14,236 nucleotides of DNA from an uncultured Archangium sp. (lineage in GTDB: Bacteria > Myxococcota > Myxococcia > Myxococcales > Myxococcaceae), in the NCBI GenBank assembly GCA_946479335.1, contig CAMLFP010000112.1, positions 1 through 14,236 on the forward strand. Direction: 5' to 3'. Positions 1 to 6,318 of this stretch are shown in pieces; the first letter of the stretch is position 1; each line of letters starts with the position of its first letter. Made by a program: the position numbers and the translations under genes. The notes under the pieces are model-generated. The model searched no databases, had not been told where the DNA came from, and saw only the letters and a program-made list of their open reading frames with translations.

Positions 1-38
1 AGGAACGCGCGCTCGTGGGTCTGGATCTCGATCTTCAT
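1..38 (-). CDS. 5' end of an unidentified gene, cut by the window edge
   Basis: Only the first 12 codons are visible, reading MKIEIQTHERAF. The start is well supported: ATG at 38-36 follows a strong Shine-Dalgarno sequence (GAAGGAGG, complement of 45-52) with a 6-nt spacer. Twelve residues are too few to assign a family. A short N-terminal beta strand is plausible, as in small translation-related proteins such as ribosome hibernation factors, but that is only a guess. The gene diverges from the amidase, and the tRNA-like gene on its own strand lies about 250 bp upstream. Confidence 0.65.
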   Translation of the reverse strand, partial: MKIEIQTHERAF

Positions 39-244
39 GGTCTGCCTCCTTCGGTTTGCTGCGGGTGATGCGCCTGCGAAAAAAGTGGGAGCCCACCGGA
101 CTCACGGAAGAACGCGCGTTGTGCCGAACTGCTCACACTCCGGGCCGTCTCCACGAAGCGTCCGTCAGCGCGAACTTCACGCGGGCCCGAAGACGAGCGG
201 CTGGCGAGAGGTTGGCATCGTCAGGAGGCGACGCGTGTGGCGGC

Positions 245-286
245 CCGGGAGCCGCGTATTCATCAGCTTGTCCAGCGGCCTCCCGG
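245..286 (-). terminator. GC-rich hairpin directly 3' of the tRNA
   Basis: Arms 245-255 and 275-286 pair as CCGGGAG/CTCCCGG plus CCGC/GCGG with one bulged C, around a 19-nt loop. The right arm touches the base next to the tRNA discriminator, so on the minus strand the hairpin follows the tRNA at once. No U-tract follows, so this could be a Rho-independent-like terminator or a structured trailer that guides 3' processing. The rest of 39-286 shows no coding signal I can defend. Confidence 0.4.
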
Positions 287-357
287 TGAGTGGAGAAGGA
301 TTCGAACCTTCGACACACGCAGTGTGAATGCGTTGCTCTTCCTTGAGCTATCCATTC
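287..357 (-). tRNA. tRNA-Val(CAC)-like gene, atypical
   Basis: Read on the minus strand, 357 to 287 folds as a 71-nt cloverleaf. It has a 7-bp acceptor stem, T8-A9, a 4-bp D stem (GCTC/GAGC), a 5-bp anticodon stem (ACGCA/TGCGT) with loop TTCACAC, variable loop GTGTC, and T arm GAAGG-TTCGAAT-CCTTC. The anticodon CAC (324-326) would read GUG. T54, T55, C56, A58, U33 and the G53-C61 pair are all present. Odd features are an A3-C70 mismatch in the acceptor stem, a 6-nt D loop (AAGGAA), an A15-C48 Levitt position, and ACCG rather than an encoded CCA end. It may be a functional minor valine tRNA, a phage or element-derived tRNA, or a decaying copy. Confidence 0.7.
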
Positions 358-405
358 CGGTGTTTCAGCCGGAGGCGTCAGCGTGTGCTGTTGAACCGCC
401 TGCGT

Positions 406-421
406 TGACGTGAAGACGTCA
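406..421. repeat. Inverted repeat TGACGT-GAAG-ACGTCA upstream of the amidase
   Basis: A perfect 6-bp inverted repeat with a 4-nt centre lies between the tRNA and the amidase start, about 90 bp before the ATG. It could be an operator for a dimeric regulator or a small hairpin. Nothing else in the window shares it, and no promoter could be placed confidently beside it. Confidence 0.3.
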
Positions 422-508
422 GGGACGCCCCACGAACCGGCGCAGCGTTGTTGCCGACGCGCACGAAGACGCGACGCCGCATTCTTCCTGACTTATCTAC
501 GGAGTTTC

Positions 509-1882
509 ATGAACGAGTTCGCCGCGTGGGACGCCGTAGAGACCGCTGAACGCATCGCGAAGCGCGAGGTGTCGTCGAAGGAGGTCGTCGAGGCCGCCGT
601 GAAGCGCGCAGAAGCGAAGCAGCACCTCGGTGCGTTCTTCACGCCCACCTTCGAGCGCGCGATGAAGGAAGCAGCGACGCCGGCGGCCGGGCCGTTCTCG
701 GGCGTCCCCTCGGCGATCAAGGACCTCTCGAAACAGGCCGGCACACGCACCACCTTCGGCTCGCGCGGCGGGAGCGCGACGCCGTCGCCGAAGAACGACC
801 CCTGGGTGAACGTGTTCGACGCGCTGGGGTTCATTTCACTCGGCAAGACCGCGACGCCGGAACTCGGGCTCACCGCCGTCACCGAACCATTGGGCTTCGA
901 GCCCGCGCGCAACCCGTGGGACCCCTCGCGCACCACCGGCGGCTCGTCGGGCGGCGCGGCGTGCGCGGTGGCCGCGGGGGTGCTCCCGCTCGCGTTGGCC
1001 AGCGACGGCGGCGGTTCCATTCGCATCCCCGCGGCGGCGTGCGGGCTGGTGGGCCTCAAGCCGACGCGCGGCCGCTTCGACATGGAGGGCTCGAACCTGC
1101 TCCCGGTGAACGTGGCGGTGCACGGCTGCGTGAGCCGCACGGTGCGCGACACGGTGGCCTTCTGGAAGGCGGTCTCCGCGGAGGTGCCGCGCAAGCACCT
1201 GCCGTCGATGCTCCCTGAAGGAACTGCGCCCGCGAAGCCGCTGCGCATCGGCTTCTTCACCAACGCGCTCCAGACGGTGGTCGACGCGGAGATCGCCCAG
1301 GCGGTGCGCGACGCCGCGAAGACCTGCGCCGAGCTCGGCCATCACGTGGAGGAGATCGCCAACCCGTCGACGCCAGAGTTCGAGGAGGACTTCCTGCTCT
1401 TCTGGGCGCTCACCGCGTACCTGCAGTCGAGCTCGATGCCCTACGTCGCGCAACGCGGCTTCAACACCGAGCTGCTCGACCCGTGGACGAAGGGGCTGTG
1501 CGTCGATTTCCACAAGCAGCGCCTGCGCGCGCTCCAGGCGGCGCTGCGGCTCCGGGGGCTGTACGAGAACACCTGGCGGCCGGTGCTTCAGAAGTACGAC
1601 GTGGTGCTCTAACCGGTGCTGGGCACGCTGCCGCCGAAGCTGGGGCACCTCGGCGCCGAGCTGCCTCCCGACGTGACGCGCGCGCGGCTCACCGAGTTCG
1701 TGCCCTTCACTTCGCCGTACAACGTCACCGGCGCCACTGCGTTGTCGCTGCCGCTCGCGCGCTCGACCAGCGGGCTGCCCATCGGCGTGCAGTTCGGCGC
1801 TGATCACGGCCGCGAGCGCACGCTGCTCGAACTCGCGCTCCAGCTCGAAGCTGCGCGCCCGTGGCCGCTCACGGCGCCGTGA
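509..1882 (+). pseudogene. Amidase-signature hydrolase interrupted by an in-frame TAA
   Basis: The reading frame encodes an amidase-signature family enzyme, a serine hydrolase that cleaves carboxamides; the substrate is unknown. The start at 509 (MNEFAAWDAVETAERI) is preferred over an upstream in-frame start at 410 because homology-like sequence begins here and GGAG precedes it. The Ser-cisSer-Lys triad is visible: K71 (in SAIKDLSK), S146 (in TTGGSSGGAA) and S170 (in DGGGSIRIP). The S146-S170 spacing of 24 matches the family. The frame stops at TAA 1610-1612 after YDVVL, just where amidases usually continue with a T/S-P-x-L segment. The same frame then resumes with PVLGTLPPKLG and a typical C-terminal part (FTSPYNVTGATALSLPL, GLPIGVQFGA) up to the TGA at 1880-1882. 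A nonsense substitution or a sequencing error explains this. The first product would be 367 residues, with the triad but without about 90 core residues. The 3' end overlaps the serpin 3' end by 14 bp. Confidence 0.85.
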
Positions 1883-3131
1883 CGCGCCCGACGAAGAGCG
1901 CCGCGCCCGTGGGCCGATCGAGGATCACGTAGATGAACGGCCGGTCGATGGTGATGACATCGTCGATGGGCGCCGCGCCGAGCTTGATGTCAGCGGCGGT
2001 CGCTGCCGCGGCTTCGGTGCCCGCCTCGTCGGTCTTCACCACCGCCTCGTGCACCACCGTGCCCAGCACCAGCGGCGCCGACGTGGAGATGCCTGAGAAG
2101 TCTGCCGGCCCGTAGGCCGCGCTCATCCCCAACGCCTTGAGCACGTCGTCGAGCTTCGCGTGGGTGCGCGCGGTGAACTTCGGCAGCCGCACGGCGTGGA
2201 ACGTCTCCGTCTCCAGCGCGGCCTTGAGTGAACGCAGCTTCTCACCGTCGAGCGAGGCCTCGAACGACGCGAACTCCGAGACCTGCGGAGCGAGCACCAG
2301 CAGCGACACCTCACCGCCGTCGTACGGCAGCTCCAGCACGTCGACGCCGTCGACCAGCGCATGGCTCGACGAGATGTCGGCGCCGCGCATCATCGGCACG
2401 CGCACGGTGGACCCGTCGAGCTTCTTGAAGTCGCCGTCTTGCGTGTCTTCCTTCTTGAACGGCGTCGCCCACGCGGCGTTGAAATAGAGCGTGTTCACCA
2501 GCGCGAGCCGCGTCGACGAATCGATGGTGCCGGGCGCCAGCAGCTCGGGGATGAGCCCCTCCGTGTTCCCCTTCACCCAGTTGTTGATCGCCACGCGCGA
2601 GTGCTCCGCCTGCTTCTCGAAGTCGAGCAGCGCGACGCCGGCGCCATACTCGGTGCCGAGCAGGTCGATGAAGGGCTGCTCCATCACGAAGCCTTCCTGC
2701 GAGAAGATCTGGTTGTTGGTGCGCAGCTTGAACGCCTTGCCGTCCTTCGACTTCGCGCCCACGCCGCGAGAGGTCACCGCGAGATCGAGGGTGTTCATCG
2801 CGCGGTGAAACGCGGCGTCGTCGAGCGTCACGTTCAGCGTCTGCTTGATGCCCGCCGCGGTCTCGCCCTTCGCGCCGCCCAGCAGCATGCCCAGCACGGT
2901 GCTGACGCTGGAGGGCGAGAAGGCCGCGTTGCCGTCGCTCCCCGCGATGGCGCGGTACACGTCGAAGCCGAAGGTGTTCACCGCGTCGACGGTCGTCTTC
3001 ACGTCAGCATCGGGCGCGGCGGTGGTGATGCGGTCTTGCTTCGACTTCACCAGCTCGCCCGGCGGCGGGAGGTTCGGCTCACAGGCGGTCAGCACGACGG
3101 CGGAGGCCAGCAGCAGCGATCGGAAGGTCAT
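1869..3131 (-). CDS. Serpin-family protease inhibitor, predicted lipoprotein
   Basis: This 420-residue protein is a bacterial serpin. It starts at the ATG at 3131, because MTFRSLLLASAVVLTAC is a clean lipoprotein signal with the lipobox cysteine at C17. A GTG-type start 12 codons upstream would place charged residues before the signal and is rejected. Glu follows the cysteine, not Asp, so outer-membrane sorting is likely. Serpin landmarks include NAAFSPSSVSTVLGMLLGGA, LRTNNQIFSQ, LVNTLYFNAAW, VPMM and the C-terminal RPFIYVILDRPTGAALFVGRV. The reactive-loop hinge GTEAAAATAA (from residue 371, codon at 2019-2021) has the small residues required for loop insertion, so it should be inhibitory rather than a storage-type serpin. 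Counting from the hinge puts P1 near Gly385 in KLGAAP, but the distal loop is about two residues longer than in antitrypsin, so P1 is uncertain. The likely targets are endogenous or prey proteases at the cell surface. Confidence 0.93.
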   Translation of the reverse strand: MTFRSLLLASAVVLTACEPNLPPPGELVKSKQDRITTAAPDADVKTTVDAVNTFGFDVYRAIAGSDGNAAFSPSSVSTVLGMLLGGAKGETAAGIKQTLNVTLDDAAFHRAMNTLDLAVTSRGVGAKSKDGKAFKLRTNNQIFSQEGFVMEQPFIDLLGTEYGAGVALLDFEKQAEHSRVAINNWVKGNTEGLIPELLAPGTIDSSTRLALVNTLYFNAAWATPFKKEDTQDGDFKKLDGSTVRVPMMRGADISSSHALVDGVDVLELPYDGGEVSLLVLAPQVSEFASFEASLDGEKLRSLKAALETETFHAVRLPKFTARTHAKLDDVLKALGMSAAYGPADFSGISTSAPLVLGTVVHEAVVKTDEAGTEAAAATAADIKLGAAPIDDVITIDRPFIYVILDRPTGAALFVGRVTAP

Positions 3132-3192
3132 GCGCGGCGCCTTGTGCAACTCGGCGGCCAACGGCAAGCGCTCGAAATCGCGCGCCCTTCCC

Positions 3193-3208
3193 CTTCAGAA
3201 ATTTGAAG
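3193..3208. promoter_or_regulatory. AT-rich inverted repeat in the divergent serpin/kinase spacer
   Basis: CTTCA-GAAATT-TGAAG sits in the 109-bp region between the divergent serpin and kinase starts. It is the most AT-rich stretch of that spacer, so it may mark the divergent promoter region or an operator. No clear -35/-10 pair could be assigned to either gene. Confidence 0.25.
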
Positions 3209-3240
3209 AGTGACGAAGGGAGCGCCATCGTTGTCGCGCC

Positions 3241-3861
3241 GTGGCCCCACCTCCCTTTCAAGCGAACAAACCGCCGACGAGCTTCCTCCGCTCGTTGCTC
3301 CACGCGTGGGACGGGTTGCTCCACACCGTGGTGCATCAGCGCAACATGCGCATGCACATCATCGCGGGGCTGCTGGTCGGCCTCGTGGGCAGCGGCATCC
3401 CCCTCGGGCTCGCGGAGAAGGTGACGCTCATCTTCTGTGTGCTGCTGGTGCTCTTCGCGGAGATGTTGAACTCCGCGCTGGAGCAGCTGGTGGACCTCGC
3501 GATCCAACAGTTCGACGAGAAGGCGAAGCTCACGAAAGACATCGCGGCCGCCGGCGTGCTGGTGCTGGCCATCGGCACCGTCGTCATCTTCGCGGCGGTC
3601 ATCGTGCACAACGGCGGCACCATCATGAGCAACCTCGAGGCGGTGAAGCGCCAGGTGCTGTGGGGCACGCCGATGGTGTTCTGCGGGGGCGCGCTGATGC
3701 ACGAGCAGAAGAAGCCCGCGTGGCTCGACGTGCTGTTCGGGGTGGGCGCGTTCGGCCTCTGGGCCGTGATCGCCAGCTGGAGCGAGAGCTACGTCTTCGC
3801 GGCGATGACGCTCGGGCTGCTCATCGTCTGCGCGGCGACCGCGCTCAAGCGGCGCGCGTAG
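3241..3861 (+). CDS. DgkA/UdpK-type membrane kinase with C-terminal membrane extension
   Basis: The first ~125 residues match the trimeric membrane lipid kinase family, which phosphorylates diacylglycerol or undecaprenol with ATP in the inner membrane. HAWDGLLHTVVHQRNMRMH is the surface helix, and three hydrophobic helices lie at about 39-57, 60-80 and 103-123. The active-site block FAEMLNSALEQLVD supplies E74, N77 and E81, and KLTKD supplies K99 and D100, matching E69, N72, E76, K94 and D95 of E. coli DgkA. The residue equivalent to E. coli Glu28 is Gln33. Residues ~126-206 are an extension with two or three more hydrophobic segments (about 140-151, 163-178 and 184-200) ending in KRRA; standard family members are about 110-140 residues. 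The GTG at 3241 lacks a close Shine-Dalgarno sequence, so the exact start is less certain. It may recycle lipid carriers for envelope synthesis. Confidence 0.85.
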   Translation: MAPPPFQANKPPTSFLRSLLHAWDGLLHTVVHQRNMRMHIIAGLLVGLVGSGIPLGLAEKVTLIFCVLLVLFAEMLNSALEQLVDLAIQQFDEKAKLTKDIAAAGVLVLAIGTVVIFAAVIVHNGGTIMSNLEAVKRQVLWGTPMVFCGGALMHEQKKPAWLDVLFGVGAFGLWAVIASWSESYVFAAMTLGLLIVCAATALKRRA

Positions 3862-3893
3862 AAAAAAACAAAGCCCGGCATCAAGCCGGGCTT
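3862..3893 (-). terminator. Rho-independent terminator for the minus strand
   Basis: A 9-bp stem (AAGCCCGGC at 3871-3879, GCCGGGCTT at 3885-3893) with a 5-nt loop is followed on the minus strand by TGTTTTTTTC. The T-tract is only on that side, so it mainly ends the transcript of the 63-residue gene at 3972-4163, leaving a 3' UTR of about 78 nt. It may also stop plus-strand transcription from the kinase gene weakly. Confidence 0.88.
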
Positions 3894-3971
3894 CTGACCT
3901 GCTCACCCGCTTGGGAGCCTCCACCCCGGCGCCAGGCCGGAGCACGAGCGCTCCAAGGGGTCAGCACTCGT

Positions 3972-4163
3972 TCACGCCGAGACGCGGGGGTTTTCCTGCG
4001 TCGTCTTCGTGTCCACCGTGTGGACATCTTTCAAGTCACAGGTGACCTGATCGATGAGCTCGGTGGCGATATCCAGAATCTGGTTCGAAGTGTAACCACC
4101 CGCGCGCAGCTGAGCGAAGAAAGTCTTCGCGAGAATCTTGGTGCCTTTTTTGTCGGTGCTCAT
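3972..4163 (-). CDS. Small conserved-looking 63-residue protein of unknown function
   Basis: The start ATG (4163-4161) has a strong Shine-Dalgarno sequence, GGAGGG, with a 7-nt spacer. A longer in-frame start at 4247 adds residues unlike the rest and is rejected. The protein (MSTDKKGTKILAKTFFAQLR...) has a basic N terminus, then two probable amphipathic helices around residues 9-22 and 27-48, and a polar tail. It has no signal peptide, no membrane segment and only one Cys, so it is probably cytoplasmic. I cannot name its family, although it resembles the short helical KGTKILAK-type proteins I associate with myxobacteria. Codons such as GGT, ACT, ATT and GAT are more frequent than in neighbouring genes, giving a visibly lower GC content. 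It has its own terminator and a possible promoter, so it is a monocistronic unit. Confidence 0.8.
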   Translation of the reverse strand: MSTDKKGTKILAKTFFAQLRAGGYTSNQILDIATELIDQVTCDLKDVHTVDTKTTQENPRVSA

Positions 4164-4195
4164 GGGTAAACCCTCCGGTTGTGCCGCCCGCCAAG

Positions 4196-4211
4196 TACAT
4201 GGTCCGTGCCA
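4196..4211 (-). promoter_or_regulatory. Possible sigma-54-like promoter of the 63-residue gene
   Basis: On the minus strand TGGCACG (4211-4205) matches the -24 consensus perfectly. After 4 nt (GACC) comes ATGTA (4200-4196), a partial match to the -12 element TTGCA: it keeps the G but has T where C is expected. The start site would fall near 4186, about 10 nt before the Shine-Dalgarno sequence. The good -24 box and sensible distance support it; the imperfect -12 box argues for caution. Confidence 0.35.
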
Positions 4212-4270
4212 CGCTCGCTGACGTTCGAAACAGCGTGATTTCGACATGTTGCAACGTCATCAGGCCGTGA

Positions 4271-4318
4271 CCTGCGAAGGCCGCTACGCAGGCAACTGCG
4301 AAAGGCCGCGAATGGCCT
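4271..4318. repeat. Short repeats and hairpins before the oxidoreductase gene
   Basis: CTGCGAAGGCCGC (4272-4284) recurs as CTGCGAAAGGCCGC (4296-4309), a 24-nt spaced near-direct repeat. The same stretch can form CCTGCG/CGCAGG (4271-4276, 4287-4292) and AGGCC/GGCCT (4303-4307, 4314-4318) hairpins. It lies about 50-90 bp before the GTG of the oxidoreductase and could be a leader structure or a binding site. The rest of 4164-4363 has no gene I can support. Confidence 0.35.
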
Positions 4319-4363
4319 GAAGCGCCTTACCAGTGCGGCTGAAAGCAGGCATAAGCCGCCGCC

Positions 4364-5968
4364 GTGCCGTCGTACCGCGTCAACAACCTCGCGCTCTGGC
4401 TCGACGAGCCGGAGTCGCTCCTGGGCAAGAAGGCCGCCGAGAAGCTGGGCGTCACGCCTTCAGACTTCTCGCAGGTGCGCGTGGTGCGCAGCGTGCTCGA
4501 CGCCCGCAAGAAGAACAGCCCCCGCTACATCCACACCGTGGAGGTCGACTTCGCGCCGGGCAAGCTGCCGAAGACGCTGCCGCCCGACGTGAGCCCCGCC
4601 GAGGCGCCGCTCCCGCAGGCGTTGCCGGTGAAGAAGCAGCCGAAGCACCGGCCGATCATCGTGGGCATGGGCCCCGCCGGCCTCTTCTGCGCGTGGGAGC
4701 TGGCGCTGCGCGGGGTGAAGTCGATCCTCCTCGACCGCGGGAAGGACGTCATCGAGCGCCGCAAAGACGTGGCGAAGCTGATGCGCGACGGCACCCTGAC
4801 GCCCGAGAGCAACATGAGCTTCGGCGAGGGCGGCGCCGGCGCGTACACCGACGGCAAGCTGTCGACGCGCATCAACCACCCGCACGTGCGCCGCGTCATC
4901 GAGACCTTCGCGAAGTACGGCGCGCCCGACCGCATCCTCGTGCAGGGCAAGCCGCACATCGGCAGCGATCTCCTCCCGCTCGCCGTGGAGAAGATGCGGC
5001 AAGACCTCCAGGCGATGGGCGTGGAGGTGCGCTTCCAGACGCGCGTCGAAGATCTGCTCTCGAAGGACGGCCACATCACCGGCGTGAAGCTGGCCGACGG
5101 CACGGAGCTGCATTCAGACCGCGTGGTGCTGGTGCCCGGCAACTCCGCGCGCGAGCTGTTCGAGAAGTTCGCCGCTGACGAGCGCGTGTTCATCGAGCCC
5201 AAGCCCTTCGCGCTGGGTTTCCGCGCCGAACACCCGCAGGGGCTCATCAACGCCATCCAGTACGGCGACAAGGTGGCCGACCATCCGAAGCTCCCGCCCG
5301 CTGACTACAAGCTGGCGGAGAACCTCTCGGTCGATGGCGACGTGCGTGGCGTGTACTCGTTCTGCATGTGCCCCGGCGGCATCGTGGTGCCCACGCCGAC
5401 GGAAGAAGGCATGCAGTGCACCAACGGCATGTCGAACTCGCACCGCAACGCGAAGTACGCGAACGCTGGCCTGGTGGTGTCGGTGACGGTCGAAGACTTC
5501 GCGAAGGCGGGCTTCACCGGGCCGCTCGCGGGCATCGCCTTCCAGCGCTACTGGGAGACGAAGGCGTACGAGCTCGGCGGCGGGAAGTTCTTCGCGCCGG
5601 CGCAGCGCATCCCCGACTACCTGGCGGGCCGGGTGAAGGCGCCGCTGGGCGGTACCACGTACCGGCCCGGCCTCGCGCACGTCGACCTGAACCGGCTCTT
5701 CCCCGAGTGGCTCACGGCCTCGCTCAAGCAGGCCATCAAGGCGTTCGATCGCAAGATGAAGGGCTTCGCCTCGGGTGAGGGCACGCTGATCGGCATCGAG
5801 GCGCGCACCTCCACGCCGCTGCGCATCACCCGCGACGAGACGCTGCAGTCGGTGTCGATGAAGGGCCTGTACCCGGGCGGCGAAGGCGCGGGGTACGCGG
5901 GCGGCATCGTGTCTTCAGGCATCGACGGCCTGCGCATCGCCGAACAGATCTGCGCGGAGCTCTCGTGA
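4364..5968 (+). CDS. FAD-dependent oxidoreductase, COG2509-type
   Basis: This 534-residue protein belongs to the uncharacterised FAD-dependent dehydrogenases often grouped as COG2509. An N-terminal domain (about 1-95) precedes a Rossmann nucleotide-binding motif at 99-124 (IIVGMGPAGLFCAWELALRG, then ILLDRG). The family block SFGEGGAGAYTDGKLSTR lies at about 152-169, VYSFCMCPGG at 330-339 carries C334 and C336, and the C-terminal FAD-contact block GEGAGYAGGIVSSGIDGL lies at about 506-523. The length is typical. The substrate is unknown; the paired cysteines are a family trait that may be redox-active. The start is GTG with only a weak ribosome-binding site. The stop overlaps the next gene by 4 nt (GTGA), so the two are probably translationally coupled. 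Confidence 0.9.
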   Translation: MPSYRVNNLALWLDEPESLLGKKAAEKLGVTPSDFSQVRVVRSVLDARKKNSPRYIHTVEVDFAPGKLPKTLPPDVSPAEAPLPQALPVKKQPKHRPIIVGMGPAGLFCAWELALRGVKSILLDRGKDVIERRKDVAKLMRDGTLTPESNMSFGEGGAGAYTDGKLSTRINHPHVRRVIETFAKYGAPDRILVQGKPHIGSDLLPLAVEKMRQDLQAMGVEVRFQTRVEDLLSKDGHITGVKLADGTELHSDRVVLVPGNSARELFEKFAADERVFIEPKPFALGFRAEHPQGLINAIQYGDKVADHPKLPPADYKLAENLSVDGDVRGVYSFCMCPGGIVVPTPTEEGMQCTNGMSNSHRNAKYANAGLVVSVTVEDFAKAGFTGPLAGIAFQRYWETKAYELGGGKFFAPAQRIPDYLAGRVKAPLGGTTYRPGLAHVDLNRLFPEWLTASLKQAIKAFDRKMKGFASGEGTLIGIEARTSTPLRITRDETLQSVSMKGLYPGGEGAGYAGGIVSSGIDGLRIAEQICAELS

Positions 5969-6318
5969 AGTACCGCGTGCGCAGCGCCGATGGCGAGATG
6001 GAGTTCTCGTCACTCGAGGCGCTGCGCGTCGCCGCCCACTCCGGGCTGGTCGACCCGTCAGACGAGGTGCAACGCGAAGACGAGACGGTCTGGCGCAAGG
6101 CCTCGGCGATGGGCGCGATCGCCGCGCACACCGAGAAGCCGAAGTTCAACCCGCAAACCGTGTGGATCGCGCTCGCCGTGGTGCTGGGCCTGGGCGCCTT
6201 CGTGATGTTGCTCAAAGGGCGCCACGACCCGCAGTACTACGTCTACGGCGTGGTGCTGGGCTTCGTGGTCGCCGGCGTGTTGTTCAAGGTGACGCGCGAG
6301 TCGGCGCGCCGCCGTTGA
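5965..6318 (+). CDS. Small membrane protein with GYF_2-like N-terminal domain
   Basis: The 117-residue protein begins at a GTG that overlaps the oxidoreductase stop as GTGA. Residues 1-50 (KYRVRSADGEMEFSSLEALR ... VQREDETVWRKAS) follow the pattern of GYF_2/DUF4339-type domains: an aromatic strand, a helix with SLEALR, and an acidic strand ending at W43 and R44. Two hydrophobic segments follow at about 66-83 and 92-108, and the protein ends in RESARRR. It is probably a two-pass inner-membrane protein with a cytoplasmic domain for protein-protein contacts. The domain call rests on pattern, not on a search. Co-expression with the oxidoreductase suggests a partner role, but no function can be named. 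Its stop directly abuts the stop of the convergent START-like gene. Confidence 0.8.
   Translation: MKYRVRSADGEMEFSSLEALRVAAHSGLVDPSDEVQREDETVWRKASAMGAIAAHTEKPKFNPQTVWIALAVVLGLGAFVMLLKGRHDPQYYVYGVVLGFVVAGVLFKVTRESARRR

Noticed and set aside
37..327. Plus-strand ORF of 96 codons near the left edge
   Set aside because: It crosses the hairpin and the tRNA-like gene, has no recognisable domain and no good ribosome-binding site.
410..508. Upstream extension of the amidase
   Set aside because: The added residues are Arg/Cys-rich and unlike amidase N termini; the ATG at 509 has GGAG before it.
2361..3206. Long plus-strand ORF opposite the serpin
   Set aside because: It is an antisense shadow of a well-supported gene, with Arg/His/Ala-rich composition typical of high-GC mirror frames.
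3871..3893. Hairpin as the main terminator of the membrane kinase
   Set aside because: The T-tract is present only on the minus-strand side; on the plus strand the stem is followed by CTGACC.
4164..4247. N-terminal extension of the 63-residue protein
   Set aside because: It reads through the likely promoter and the strong ribosome-binding site, and its composition differs from the rest of the protein.
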